A DNA stretch of 10,218 nt from Gammaproteobacteria bacterium (GTDB taxonomy: Bacteria; Pseudomonadota; Gammaproteobacteria; UBA6429; Thiohalophilaceae). The notes under the pieces are model-generated. The model saw nothing but the letters and a program-made list of their open reading frames with translations, was not told the DNA's origin and made no database searches. The position numbers and the translations under genes were made by a program. The stretch lies in assembly GCA_024639445.1 (NCBI GenBank), contig JAHEIJ010000063.1, positions 1-10,218 of the forward strand. Reading direction: 5' to 3'. Positions 1 to 6,573 of the stretch are shown here, piece by piece. Numbering within the stretch: position 1 is the stretch's first letter; each line of letters begins with the position of its first letter.

Positions 1-58
1 CCCTCTAAGTGGAGAGTTGGGGCCTAAAATCAGCGAAAACAGGAAATCCGAAGCATTC

Positions 59-64
59 TATAAT
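59..64 (+). promoter_or_regulatory. possible -10 box upstream of tRNA-Ser
   Basis: A perfect TATAAT lies about 130 bp before the tRNA. Seventeen bases upstream (36-41) is AAAACA, which matches the -35 consensus only in ACA, so this is a weak call. A transcript from here would carry a leader of about 120 nt before the tRNA. No better promoter is visible between here and the tRNA. Confidence 0.2.
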
Positions 65-191
65 ATATGGGCCGTATTCAGGCAGGTTGGCCGGAGTCAG
101 AATTGCACTCCAGCCTCATCTGGTTTAACCTTGCGCCTCTTTTGCGAGCGGCCCCTGCCACAACCGGCAACGCGGGCTGTCAGTAGTTTTC

Positions 192-282
192 GGAGAGGTG
201 TCCGAGTGGTTGAAGGAGCACGCCTGGAAAGTGTGTATACGGTAACCCCGTATCGAGGGTTCGAATCCCTCTCTCTCCGCCA
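192..282 (+). tRNA. tRNA-Ser (anticodon GGA)
   Basis: This is a complete class II serine tRNA reading UCC and UCU codons. The 5' acceptor strand GGAGAGG pairs with TCTCTCC (272-278), with one G-U at the base of the stem. The discriminator is G279 and CCA (280-282) is encoded in the DNA. The D-arm region contains TGGTTGAAGGAG. The anticodon loop CTGGAAAG carries GGA. A long variable arm follows, with GTATACGG pairing across to CCGTAT. The T-arm is GAGGG, the TTCGAAT loop, then CCCTC. As I remember the Escherichia coli tRNA-Ser(GGA), the two are very similar. The gene stands alone and is followed at once by a strong terminator. Reading frames over this region on either strand are artefacts of the tRNA sequence. 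Confidence 0.97.
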
Positions 283-285
283 CAT

Positions 286-321
286 AAACTAAAAGGGCCC
301 CAACTGGGGCCCTTTTAGTTT
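286..321 (+). terminator. intrinsic terminator of tRNA-Ser
   Basis: A perfect 16-bp stem (286-301 with 306-321) has a 4-nt AACT loop. The stem centre is GGGCCCC/GGGGCCC, flanked by A-rich 5' and T-rich 3' halves, so TTTTAGTTT serves as the U-tract. It begins 4 nt after the tRNA CCA. Its symmetry, with AAAA on the other side, means it could also stop transcription arriving on the minus strand. Confidence 0.9.
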
Positions 322-336
322 GTCTAGTAGATGTAC

Positions 337-353
337 GGATTCGAACCCTCGAT
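337..353 (-). repeat. 17-nt inverted copy of the tRNA-Ser T-arm
   Basis: The reverse complement of this stretch is identical to 252-268 of the tRNA, covering the end of the variable arm, the 5' T-stem, the T-loop and the start of the 3' T-stem. The copy has no matching 3' T-stem or acceptor and so is not a tRNA. It lies almost symmetrically opposite the original across the terminator. It may be a scar of integration or inverted duplication at the tRNA gene, or the remains of an antiparallel tRNA. Confidence 0.7.
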
Positions 354-380
354 TTCAAAAAAACTTGTGAGAATCCTGAA

Positions 381-427
381 GCGCATGGATGCACAAATGC
401 CGCGAAGGGCAGGGATGCCCGAGAGCG
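381..427. repeat. short palindrome-rich intergenic element
   Basis: Small palindromes are packed together here: GCAT-gg-ATGC at 383-392 and GGGCA-ggga-TGCCC at 407-420, with GCGC at both ends. It does not resemble coding sequence and no T-run follows. The look is that of a dispersed extragenic palindromic element, but a second copy would be needed to show that and none is in this window. Confidence 0.3.
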
Positions 428-451
428 CCCTCAACTCTCTAATATCCGATA

Positions 452-691
452 TCATTCTTCAACCCCAACCGGTCTGCCAAATGCGTCTCGTATCACACTA
501 TCACTAGCTGAATCGTTGTTATCCTGATAAAGGGAATTGTCAGGCCCACTTCGCCGGTTCGTCCACTGGAATGCTCCGCCATCGACAGCAGTATTCGCTC
601 CAACGCCGGGGGTGTCTGCTTCAGTGTTCTCTACCGTATAGGGTTCGAGATCAATCGATATGGCCCCGGCCAGCAAGATGATCTCAATCAT
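452..691 (-). CDS. small hypothetical protein, 79 aa
   Basis: I do not recognise this protein. It starts at an ATG with a good ribosome-binding site, GTGAGGAA, ending 7 nt upstream. The first 13 residues (MIEIILLAGAISI) are hydrophobic but too short and uncharged for a normal signal peptide or membrane helix. The remainder is acidic and rich in Asn, Asp, Ser and Gly, including DNNDSASDS at about 57-65, and is probably soluble or disordered. There are no cysteines and no known motif. The start codon forms the 3' edge of an 8-bp hairpin, which may control translation. It points towards the tRNA region and away from the envelope cluster. The ribosome-binding site and start support it; the lack of a recognisable family and the odd N-terminus count against it. 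Confidence 0.4.
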   Translation of the reverse strand: MIEIILLAGAISIDLEPYTVENTEADTPGVGANTAVDGGAFQWTNRRSGPDNSLYQDNNDSASDSVIRDAFGRPVGVEE

Positions 692-736
692 GATTCAGTT
701 CCTCACCATTGAATCATAGATGAATTTCTCATCTAT
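690..736 (-). promoter_or_regulatory. tandem hairpins over the start of the 79-aa gene
   Basis: Read on the minus strand there are two perfect 8-bp inverted repeats in a row. The first pairs 736-729 with 723-716 across a 5-nt loop. The second pairs 717-710 with 697-690 across a 12-nt loop. The ribosome-binding site lies in the second loop, and the AUG (691-689) forms the end of its 3' arm. The two stems share bases 716-717, so they compete slightly. Such an arrangement could gate translation of the small gene, or act as a protein-binding site in DNA. Neither stem is followed by a T-run. Confidence 0.4.
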
Positions 737-936
737 CCTTCTGAGCGAGAGGAGAAATAGCAGTACATAAAAAATGGTTATATGTCTCAATGTGTCGATA
801 ATGGAATTCGAGCTATTTTTCTCACGAAATTAAACTGAAACCATTCAATGAAAAGAAGAAGCAGGAAATTATGACTATAGTTATTTATTACAACCAGATA
901 ATTCTTGTTTCTGATTCCAAAATAAGGAGAGCAAAG
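737..936. other. non-coding upstream region of the envelope gene cluster
   Basis: I see no gene here. The stretch is AT-rich and should hold the promoter for the five plus-strand genes that follow, but no good -35/-10 pair stands out. The frame of the lipoprotein gene is open back to an ATG at 871, but that start lacks a proper ribosome-binding site and would put 22 polar residues before the signal peptide, so I treat this stretch as leader. Confidence 0.4.
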
Positions 937-1572
937 ATGTCAAAGGTGCGCATATTTCAGCTGTCCCAGATAGCACTGTTAGGATTTATTGCGGTTTGGT
1001 TATCGGTACAACTCAACGGATGTGCCTCCGACAGCTACACTGCTCAAGGAGCGACTAGAGGGGCTACTACAGGTGCTGTTTCAGGTGCCGTGGGTGGTAT
1101 TTTTACTGCACTTGTATTCGGTGGCGATCCGGCCGAAGCTGCCGCGCGTGGCGCGGTGTATGGTGGTGCAGTTGGGGGAACCGCCGGGGCAATCGCCGGT
1201 AGCGAAGCCGATCGTCAGGTGAAACAACAACAGGATGCGCAACTTGCCAAACTTCGCCAGCAGATAGGCGATGAGACTTATTCAGGCCTGGAAGCATTGG
1301 CGGATTGTCGCCATGACGTGTCCTTGCAGCAGGCTAACAAAGCACAGCAGTCAGAAAACCCCAACTATGGTCTGGCGGGTTTGTGGTTGGAAATCTTGAG
1401 TTATGCCGATCAAAAAGACGAAGCCAAAGCACGCAGCTTGTTTCCAACGGTTGTTGAAAAAGACCGGGATATCAAATCTGAAGCACAGGCGGAAGAAACC
1501 ATGCGCAAGGCGTTGAACTCACTCATGAACATTCGTGAAGAATATAAACTACCCCGAGTATGTTCTGGCTAG
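937..1572 (+). CDS. glycine-zipper lipoprotein, 211 aa
   Basis: Predicted envelope lipoprotein of unknown role. I chose the ATG at 937 because AAGGAGA lies just upstream and the product then begins with a proper signal peptide: MSKVR, a hydrophobic stretch at 11-26, and the lipobox LNGC with Cys29 as lipidation site. Residues about 37-88 form a glycine-zipper region with repeated small residues (GATTGAVSGAVGG, then GAVYGGAVGGTAGAIAG), as in glycine-zipper lipoproteins that insert into or pack against membranes. Residues 90-211 are polar and probably helical (KQQQDAQLAKLRQQIGDE), with Cys124 and Cys209 able to form a disulfide. It is first in the five-gene envelope cluster, 60 bp before the next gene. 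The lipoprotein and glycine-zipper calls are good; the partner and function are unknown. Since +2 after Cys is Ala, outer-membrane sorting is expected. Confidence 0.85.
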   Translation: MSKVRIFQLSQIALLGFIAVWLSVQLNGCASDSYTAQGATRGATTGAVSGAVGGIFTALVFGGDPAEAAARGAVYGGAVGGTAGAIAGSEADRQVKQQQDAQLAKLRQQIGDETYSGLEALADCRHDVSLQQANKAQQSENPNYGLAGLWLEILSYADQKDEAKARSLFPTVVEKDRDIKSEAQAEETMRKALNSLMNIREEYKLPRVCSG

Positions 1573-1632
1573 ACCAGAGGCAAAGAATTGATATTTTTAG
1601 GCTGTGTGTTTACTGCTACTATTTCAAAATAA

Positions 1633-2154
1633 ATGATTACGACAACGAATAGTGACTCAACAGAGACCGAACTCTCGAAAAGCCGTTTATATACTGGCGG
1701 TATTATATTCGTCACCGGATTTCTGAGCCCGTTGCTGGTTCCCCTGGTTACCGCATCGTCGCTGCCCGTTGCCTGGAAGACGACACTCTCGGGTTTATTG
1801 TTAGTGGGCGTGCCAGAGCTGGCGATGCTGGTGGCCGCGGCGGTGATGGGAAAAGCCGGATTTGATTACCTGAAACAGCATATATTTGGTTTTCTGGGTA
1901 AATACTTTGCCCCGCCAGAGACAGTCAGTTTGACAAGATACCGCATCGGACTGGTCCTGTTTTCGATTCCACTGCTTTTTGGATGGCTTGCACCTTATAT
2001 TTCCGGATATATACCGATATTTGATGAACATCGGTTATTGTTCGCAATTATTGGCGATCTGTTTTTGTTATGTAGTTTGTTTGTACTGGGCGGAGAGTTC
2101 TGGGATAAACTGAGAGCACTTTTTATTCACAAGGCAAAAGCAAGCGGTGCATGA
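1633..2154 (+). CDS. small integral membrane protein, 173 aa
   Basis: An inner-membrane protein with four likely helices, at about 20-41, 48-72, 104-125 and 134-155. The first 18 residues are polar. A loop at about 73-103 joins helices 2 and 3. The C-terminal motif GDLFLLCSLFVLGGEFWDKL followed by RALF (141-164) resembles what is annotated as a transporter suffix domain in small bacterial membrane proteins; I recognise this from memory only. The biochemical function of that family is not known to me. The start at 1633 has no clear Shine-Dalgarno sequence, so it may rely on translation from the gene before, 60 bp upstream. The outer-membrane barrel gene follows after 39 bp. Confidence 0.8.
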   Translation: MITTTNSDSTETELSKSRLYTGGIIFVTGFLSPLLVPLVTASSLPVAWKTTLSGLLLVGVPELAMLVAAAVMGKAGFDYLKQHIFGFLGKYFAPPETVSLTRYRIGLVLFSIPLLFGWLAPYISGYIPIFDEHRLLFAIIGDLFLLCSLFVLGGEFWDKLRALFIHKAKASGA

Positions 2155-2193
2155 ACAAATTATTCCGGTATTGTTTTAAGGCTTTGAGCGAGA

Positions 2194-3036
2194 ATGATTC
2201 ATACAAATAATAATATATTGGTTTTGCTGGCTTTTCTTATCCTTGCTCCTGCTTCAAGCCAGGCCGAAGACTGGATCAAGCAAGGTGAAGAAACATTTTC
2301 ATTTGGGCTGGGCGCGTTCCTGCCGGCATTCAATACCACATTACGGGTAGATAATCAGACAGTCGGGGCCGGTGACAGCATTGATCTTGAGGATGACCTG
2401 GGATTGAAAGAAGATGAGTCTGTTTTCTGGGTGGGCGGAACCTGGCGTTTTGCAGACCGGCATCGGCTTGGTGTTTCTTACTTCAGTTTTAACCGCGATG
2501 CCAGCGCGACAGCTTTACGAGAACTTGAAATTGGTGACGAGATTTATCCTGTGGGGGCCAGCCTGGAGACTGAGTTTAGCCTCACGATAACACCGATATA
2601 TTACGCCTACTCTTTCATTAAAAATGAGAAACACGAACTCGCCGGTTCATTCGGATTTCACTGGTTTGCTCTGGATTTCGCGGTTCAAGGTGACGCGTCC
2701 TTGAATGGCGAGGATGCCAATGCAAATGCATCAGCCACTGCTGATGTGCCATTACCACTTTTCGGAATACGCTATGATTATTATATTAATCAGCGATGGA
2801 CGACCAGCCTGCATGGTGAGATCTTCGCCCTTGATATTACTGATGAGGCATTCAAATTCTCGGGGAATCTTTACAATATACGTCTGAGTACGGATTACTG
2901 GTTAACGAAAAATTTCGGTATAGGTGCTGCGGTAAGCTGGTTTGATATTGATGCTAAAATCGATGACAGCGAATGGAAGGGCGAAATAGAGTACCGCTAT
3001 TTCGGGCCGCAAATCTACATTCAGGCGCGCATATAA
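2194..3036 (+). CDS. outer-membrane beta-barrel protein, 280 aa
   Basis: Predicted exported outer-membrane protein. A signal peptide covers residues 1-24, with hydrophobic core ILVLLAFLILAP and cleavage after SSQA. The mature part shows alternating aromatic and polar residues typical of amphipathic beta strands (for example FWVGGTWRF, RLGVSYFSF, PIYYAYSF, LFGIRYDYYI, RLSTDYWL). It ends in the hydrophobic strand FGPQIYIQARI. It lacks the usual final Phe or Trp, but Ile is tolerated in some barrels. An acidic Asn/Ala-rich segment at about 169-184 (GEDANANASATAD) is probably a surface loop. From its length I would guess 10-12 strands. There is no OmpA-like peptidoglycan-binding domain. It sits in the middle of the envelope cluster, with a modest GAGCGAG ribosome-binding site. 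Whether it is a channel or a structural partner cannot be told. Confidence 0.85.
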   Translation: MIHTNNNILVLLAFLILAPASSQAEDWIKQGEETFSFGLGAFLPAFNTTLRVDNQTVGAGDSIDLEDDLGLKEDESVFWVGGTWRFADRHRLGVSYFSFNRDASATALRELEIGDEIYPVGASLETEFSLTITPIYYAYSFIKNEKHELAGSFGFHWFALDFAVQGDASLNGEDANANASATADVPLPLFGIRYDYYINQRWTTSLHGEIFALDITDEAFKFSGNLYNIRLSTDYWLTKNFGIGAAVSWFDIDAKIDDSEWKGEIEYRYFGPQIYIQARI

Positions 3037-3088
3037 TTATATAAACTTATCAGTTGCTCTGAATTTATAACTTGAGAAAAAATCTGCG

Positions 3089-3709
3089 ATGACCGGATCG
3101 GCCTCAGCGAAAAATCTAAAACTTACACGTCTTGAACGAGTCATGGATGTTGTATATGCGCTGGTTATCTGGCGCCTGTTCATGATCCTTCCCAGGCCGG
3201 AAGGGGAAGATGATCAGTCAATTACTGTATTGAATATGTTGGTTGATAACTGGCAAGACTTCATTATTGTGTTACTCGCGCTCGTGATCGTGATCATTTT
3301 CTGGCTACAAAATAATGCCTTGTTTGGTTATTTAAAGGCGACAGATCGTATTCACACCGCGATCGCAATTTTTCAGCTGTTTTTTCTGCTGTTTTTTCTT
3401 TACAGCATTGGTACAGGCTTGCGCCTTGGCGCCGCTGCCGATAGTCGAATGCTAGAGAGCTTTGCGGCATTGTTGCTGGCTATTAGCTCCTATCTGGGCT
3501 GGTACTATGCGTACCGAAAAGGTGACCTGGTTTCTGATAACGTGCCTGCCGAGAAATCAGAAGAGTTACTGAAGCAAAATCTCGCTGAACCCATTACTGC
3601 CCTATTGACGATGCCATTTGCTTTCGTGGGTCCTATTGCCTGGGAATTGTCGTGGTTTTTATATCCGTTTATTCGCTGGGCATTTGGTCGTATTGCGAAA
3701 AAAACGTAG
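3089..3709 (+). CDS. TMEM175/DUF1211-like membrane protein, 206 aa
   Basis: An inner-membrane protein with five or six hydrophobic segments, at about 18-34, 57-75, 88-110, 117-141 and 165-197. The start of helix 1, RLERVMDVVYAL (14-25), aligns without gaps to the TMEM175 signature RLEAFSDGVIAI: Arg14 and Asp20 are kept, but the Phe-Ser of the FSD triad are Val18-Met19. A later stretch, FWLQNNALFGYLKATDR (71-87), matches the family pattern in which W-x-N-H-H-x-L-F is usual; here the two His positions are Asn. Bacterial TMEM175 proteins of this size form tetrameric potassium channels. The changes at the signature make potassium conduction uncertain. It lies 65 bp before the MscS gene, which fits an ion or turgor role. 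The ribosome-binding site is weak (TTGAGAA, about 10 nt from the ATG). Confidence 0.65.
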   Translation: MTGSASAKNLKLTRLERVMDVVYALVIWRLFMILPRPEGEDDQSITVLNMLVDNWQDFIIVLLALVIVIIFWLQNNALFGYLKATDRIHTAIAIFQLFFLLFFLYSIGTGLRLGAAADSRMLESFAALLLAISSYLGWYYAYRKGDLVSDNVPAEKSEELLKQNLAEPITALLTMPFAFVGPIAWELSWFLYPFIRWAFGRIAKKT

Positions 3710-3774
3710 CGCAAATTGATTAATTCTTGTTTGAAATTATGTTTTCTTTAGTTCAATTTTTTCAGGGCGTTGAA

Positions 3775-5436
3775 ATGAAATACCAAATTGATGTGATGCG
3801 CGTTGTCGTTTTTATGCTGTTGACCCTTGCATTAAGCTATTCACAGTTTTCCTACGCCCAAAGCCAGGAAGGCGAGCCTACCCTGAAACAGATCATTGAA
3901 AAACCTGATGAAAAAGTTGCAGTTAAGGAAGAGGAACAGAAAACTTCAGCCCCATCAAAACCGCTTGGCCCCGTTGACAAACTGGATCGGGGCGTACCCC
4001 ACAATGCCGTTGCAGGATATTTTAATGCAGTTAAGGAAAATGATTACGAAACTGCAGCGGAGTATCTGGATCTTCGAAAATTACCGAGAGGTTATAGCCA
4101 GAGCGATGGCCCAGAACTGGCGCGCCAATTAAAAGTGGTATTAGACCGCGCCCTGTGGGTAGATATGGATACTCTGAGTACCGACCCCAAGGGTCACACA
4201 GATGACGGCTTACCATCCTATCGGGATTTTATTGGGCGAATAGATATTGAAGATCGTAAGCTGGATATTTTGTTGCAGCGTGTACCGCGTGGTGATGGTG
4301 TCTATATCTGGATGCTCTCCTCAGCAACGGTTCGTGAAATCCCGCAACTATATGAGGAATATGGTTATGGCGAACTGGGTGAAATGCTATATCGCAGTCT
4401 GCCTGAATTTAAGTTCCTGACACTACAGTCATGGCAATGGGCAATCCTGCTCATGCTTATTATTGGGGCCTATGGAATTGTATTTGTCCCCACTTATCTT
4501 TTAGGGTGGTTGTTTCGTCGTAAAGGGACGGACATGGCGCAACTCTGGGCACTTTTTTTTACTGGCCCTGCGCGTTGGCTGGTGATTTTGGTAATCGTGA
4601 GAGCGTGGCTCGACACTATCCACCCATCGGTCGAGACGCGCGCCTTGATACGAGCAGGCACTGTTCAGACGATTGTTGTTGCCTGGGTGCTTATGCGGGT
4701 TGTTGACATCATCCTTGGCTATTGGAACAACAAGCTAATCCATAATAATCGTGAGCATGCCATTGTGTTGTTACGTCCCGTCGCCACTGCAGTCAAGATC
4801 ATCATTGTAATGGTTGCATTACTGGTCTGGTTGGATAATATCGGCTACAAGGTTTCAACCTTATTGGCCGGGCTTGGGATAGGTGGTTTGGCGGTTGCTC
4901 TGGCAGCCCAAAAATCCCTCGAAAATTTAATTGGTGCCGCGACGCTTTATATGGCCACGCCTGTTCGTGTAGGTGATTTTTGCCGTTATGGCGATAAATT
5001 AGGTACTGTTGAAGAAATAGGTTTGCGTTCGACACGAATCCGTACCCTGGATCGGACAGTGGTCTCAATCCCCAATGCTGAATTTGCATCGATGCCGTTG
5101 GAAAATTTTGCCGATCGGGAAAAGATCCGCTTCAATTCGAAACTACACTTACGTTACGAGACTACGCCGCAACAGTTGTCAAAAATCATTACCGATATTG
5201 AAAAATTGCTTAATGAACATGCCAGAGTGGCTGAGGAACCTAATATCGCCCGGTTTGTAGGCTTTGGAACCTATTCGCTTGAAATCAATGTGTTGGCATT
5301 TGTTATGACTACGGATTATCTCGAATATATGGAGATAGCCGAAGAGTTAAACATGCGAATCCTTGAGATTATCGATTCTGCCGAAGTCAAGTTAACCAAC
5401 CCGGCACAGGAATTGTTTAACACGAAATCAAGCTGA
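3775..5436 (+). CDS. MscS-family mechanosensitive channel, 553 aa
   Basis: Predicted inner-membrane mechanosensitive channel releasing solutes when membrane tension rises. I chose ATG 3775, not the in-frame TTG at 3727, because AGGGCG precedes it and a signal peptide follows (1-28, cleavage after SYA). Residues 30-65 are a charged linker. A periplasmic domain covers about 75-210, with DYETAAEYLDL and LYEEYGYGELG, of a type seen at the N-terminus of many MscS homologues. Membrane helices lie at about 220-246, 264-280, 297-315 and 336-353. The pore helix is at 362-393, where GLGIGGLAVALAAQKSLENL has the Gly/Ala packing of MscS TM3. The cytoplasmic beta domain follows (TPVRVGDFCRYG, then GTVEEIGLRSTRIRT, then IPNAEF), and an alpha/beta domain runs to 553. 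It is last in the envelope cluster. Length and domain order fit large MscS paralogues rather than the 286-aa MscS itself. Confidence 0.93.
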   Translation: MKYQIDVMRVVVFMLLTLALSYSQFSYAQSQEGEPTLKQIIEKPDEKVAVKEEEQKTSAPSKPLGPVDKLDRGVPHNAVAGYFNAVKENDYETAAEYLDLRKLPRGYSQSDGPELARQLKVVLDRALWVDMDTLSTDPKGHTDDGLPSYRDFIGRIDIEDRKLDILLQRVPRGDGVYIWMLSSATVREIPQLYEEYGYGELGEMLYRSLPEFKFLTLQSWQWAILLMLIIGAYGIVFVPTYLLGWLFRRKGTDMAQLWALFFTGPARWLVILVIVRAWLDTIHPSVETRALIRAGTVQTIVVAWVLMRVVDIILGYWNNKLIHNNREHAIVLLRPVATAVKIIIVMVALLVWLDNIGYKVSTLLAGLGIGGLAVALAAQKSLENLIGAATLYMATPVRVGDFCRYGDKLGTVEEIGLRSTRIRTLDRTVVSIPNAEFASMPLENFADREKIRFNSKLHLRYETTPQQLSKIITDIEKLLNEHARVAEEPNIARFVGFGTYSLEINVLAFVMTTDYLEYMEIAEELNMRILEIIDSAEVKLTNPAQELFNTKSS

Positions 5437-5486
5437 TAGTTAATCGAATTGCCACGTAAATCGACAAACAGACTTTGAAATATCAT

Positions 5487-6371
5487 TTATATTGTTATTC
5501 CCGATACTCGTTCAAGTATTGTTGCCAGTGCGGAAGAGTCCTCTTCCCCGAGCCCTTCACCGATCAAGGCATTGAGTTGTTGTGTGGCCAAGGCAGCACC
5601 TGGCAGGGCGATGCCCATTTCGTGCGCCGCTTCCATTGAAATACGCATGTCTTTCTGGTGCAGCCTGGCCTTGAAGCCGGGTTCAAAATTATGATCGAGA
5701 ATACGTTGCCCATGAGTTTCCAGTACCCGGCTGCCGGCAAAGCCGCCTAGCAGGGCGGCTCGGACCTTGGCAGGATCGACACCGGATACTTTGGCGAGTA
5801 TAAAAGCCTCAGAGATAGCCACCAATGTTTGGGCGATGACAATCTGGTTGCAGGCCTTGGTAACTTGTCCGGCGCCATGCCCACCAGTATGGACAATATT
5901 TTTACCAAGTACTTCAAAGATCGGCAGGACTCGTTGAAATATCTCTTCCTTGCCACCCACCATAATGGATAAGGCACCATCGATGGCACCTTGTTCGCCA
6001 CCCGAGACAGGGGCATCCAGCATTTGAATGCCTTGCTTACTCAGGGTTTCGGCTATGCGGCGCGTTGCTGATGGAGAAATAGTACTCATATCAATAACGA
6101 CGCTATCAGCTTGTGCGCCATGAATAATACCTTTCTCACCCAGAATGACATGTTCAACATCCGGGGTGTCAGAAACCATAGTGATAATGACATCACTCTG
6201 AGACGCTACCTCCTGAGGACATTCGCAGGCAGTTGCGCCTTGATGTGTCAATGCTTCCATCATATCCGGGCGGCGCGCATATACTGATAAGGGATAAGCC
6301 GCTTTTATCAGGTTCAGTCCCATGGGACGACCCATGATTCCCAAACCAATAAATCCAATGCGTACAGTCAT
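5487..6371 (-). CDS. garR: 2-hydroxy-3-oxopropionate (tartronate semialdehyde) reductase
   Basis: A 294-aa beta-hydroxyacid dehydrogenase that should reduce tartronate semialdehyde to D-glycerate with NAD(P)H in glyoxylate/glycerate metabolism. Visible features: the nucleotide-binding fold start GFIGLGIMGRPM (6-17), the substrate-binding motif DAPVSGG (119-125), the catalytic Lys172 in GHGAGQVTKACNQ, and KDM (240-242) near the C-terminus. Length matches GarR and GlxR. I chose ATG 6371: GGAG lies 9 nt upstream and the protein starts MTVRIGFIGLG as usual, whereas the ATG at 6386 has no ribosome-binding site. It is alone, without gcl, hyi or a glycerate kinase, and convergent with the MscS gene (50 bp apart). 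Related 3-hydroxyisobutyrate dehydrogenases share these motifs, so substrate is the main doubt. A control region shared with the diguanylate cyclase gene lies upstream. Confidence 0.85.
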   Translation of the reverse strand: MTVRIGFIGLGIMGRPMGLNLIKAAYPLSVYARRPDMMEALTHQGATACECPQEVASQSDVIITMVSDTPDVEHVILGEKGIIHGAQADSVVIDMSTISPSATRRIAETLSKQGIQMLDAPVSGGEQGAIDGALSIMVGGKEEIFQRVLPIFEVLGKNIVHTGGHGAGQVTKACNQIVIAQTLVAISEAFILAKVSGVDPAKVRAALLGGFAGSRVLETHGQRILDHNFEPGFKARLHQKDMRISMEAAHEMGIALPGAALATQQLNALIGEGLGEEDSSALATILERVSGITI

Positions 6372-6422
6372 TCCACATTGCTCCATAGTCTGGTATTACT
6401 TATTACTTTAATCATAAGATGG

Positions 6423-6435
6423 TTTCAGTACTTAA
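6423..6435 (+). repeat. 13-bp direct repeat, copy 1 (garR side)
   Basis: The sequence TTTCAGTACTTAA occurs here and again, identically and in the same orientation, at 6555-6567. It contains the palindrome AGTACT. Both copies lie between the divergent garR and diguanylate cyclase genes; this one begins 52 bp from the garR start. It may be a regulator-binding site. Confidence 0.5.
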
Positions 6436-6445
6436 GCTATAAACC

Positions 6446-6478
6446 GCTTATTATTAGGTTCTAATACTTATAATAAGC
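6446..6478. promoter_or_regulatory. AT-rich inverted repeat in the divergent control region
   Basis: Perfect 9-bp arms, GCTTATTAT (6446-6454) and ATAATAAGC (6470-6478), enclose 15 bp. Nested inside is a smaller palindrome, ATTAG-gtt-CTAAT (6453-6465). There is no T-run, so it is unlikely to be a terminator. The size and symmetry suit a dimeric repressor or activator site, or a leader hairpin of the garR transcript. Confidence 0.35.
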
Positions 6479-6554
6479 CTGGTAGCATGAGAAATAAACA
6501 AGGTCACATTTGTAATATTTCTATGATTTTTATTGAATTGAAGCATATAAAACA

Positions 6555-6567
6555 TTTCAGTACTTAA
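6555..6567 (+). repeat. 13-bp direct repeat, copy 2 (diguanylate cyclase side)
   Basis: Second identical copy of TTTCAGTACTTAA, 132 bp from the first. It ends 6 bp before a consensus TTGACA box, the position expected of an activator or repressor site acting on that promoter. Confidence 0.5.
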
Positions 6568-6573
6568 TACTAA

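Noticed and set aside
17..394. Open reading frames on both strands across the tRNA-Ser region
   Set aside because: They translate the tRNA gene or its complement and run through the terminator hairpin. This is a common source of false hypothetical proteins.
871..936. Upstream ATG extending the lipoprotein by 22 residues
   Set aside because: No ribosome-binding site is placed for it, and it would put polar residues before the signal peptide. ATG 937 has AAGGAGA and a proper lipoprotein signal.
3727..3774. TTG start extending the MscS protein by 16 residues
   Set aside because: It has no good ribosome-binding site and would bury the signal peptide; ATG 3775 follows AGGGCG and begins directly with the signal sequence.
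4802..5089. 95-aa minus-strand reading frame inside the MscS gene
   Set aside because: It is a shadow of the strongly conserved pore and beta-domain region of the channel; it has no start signal or recognisable motif.
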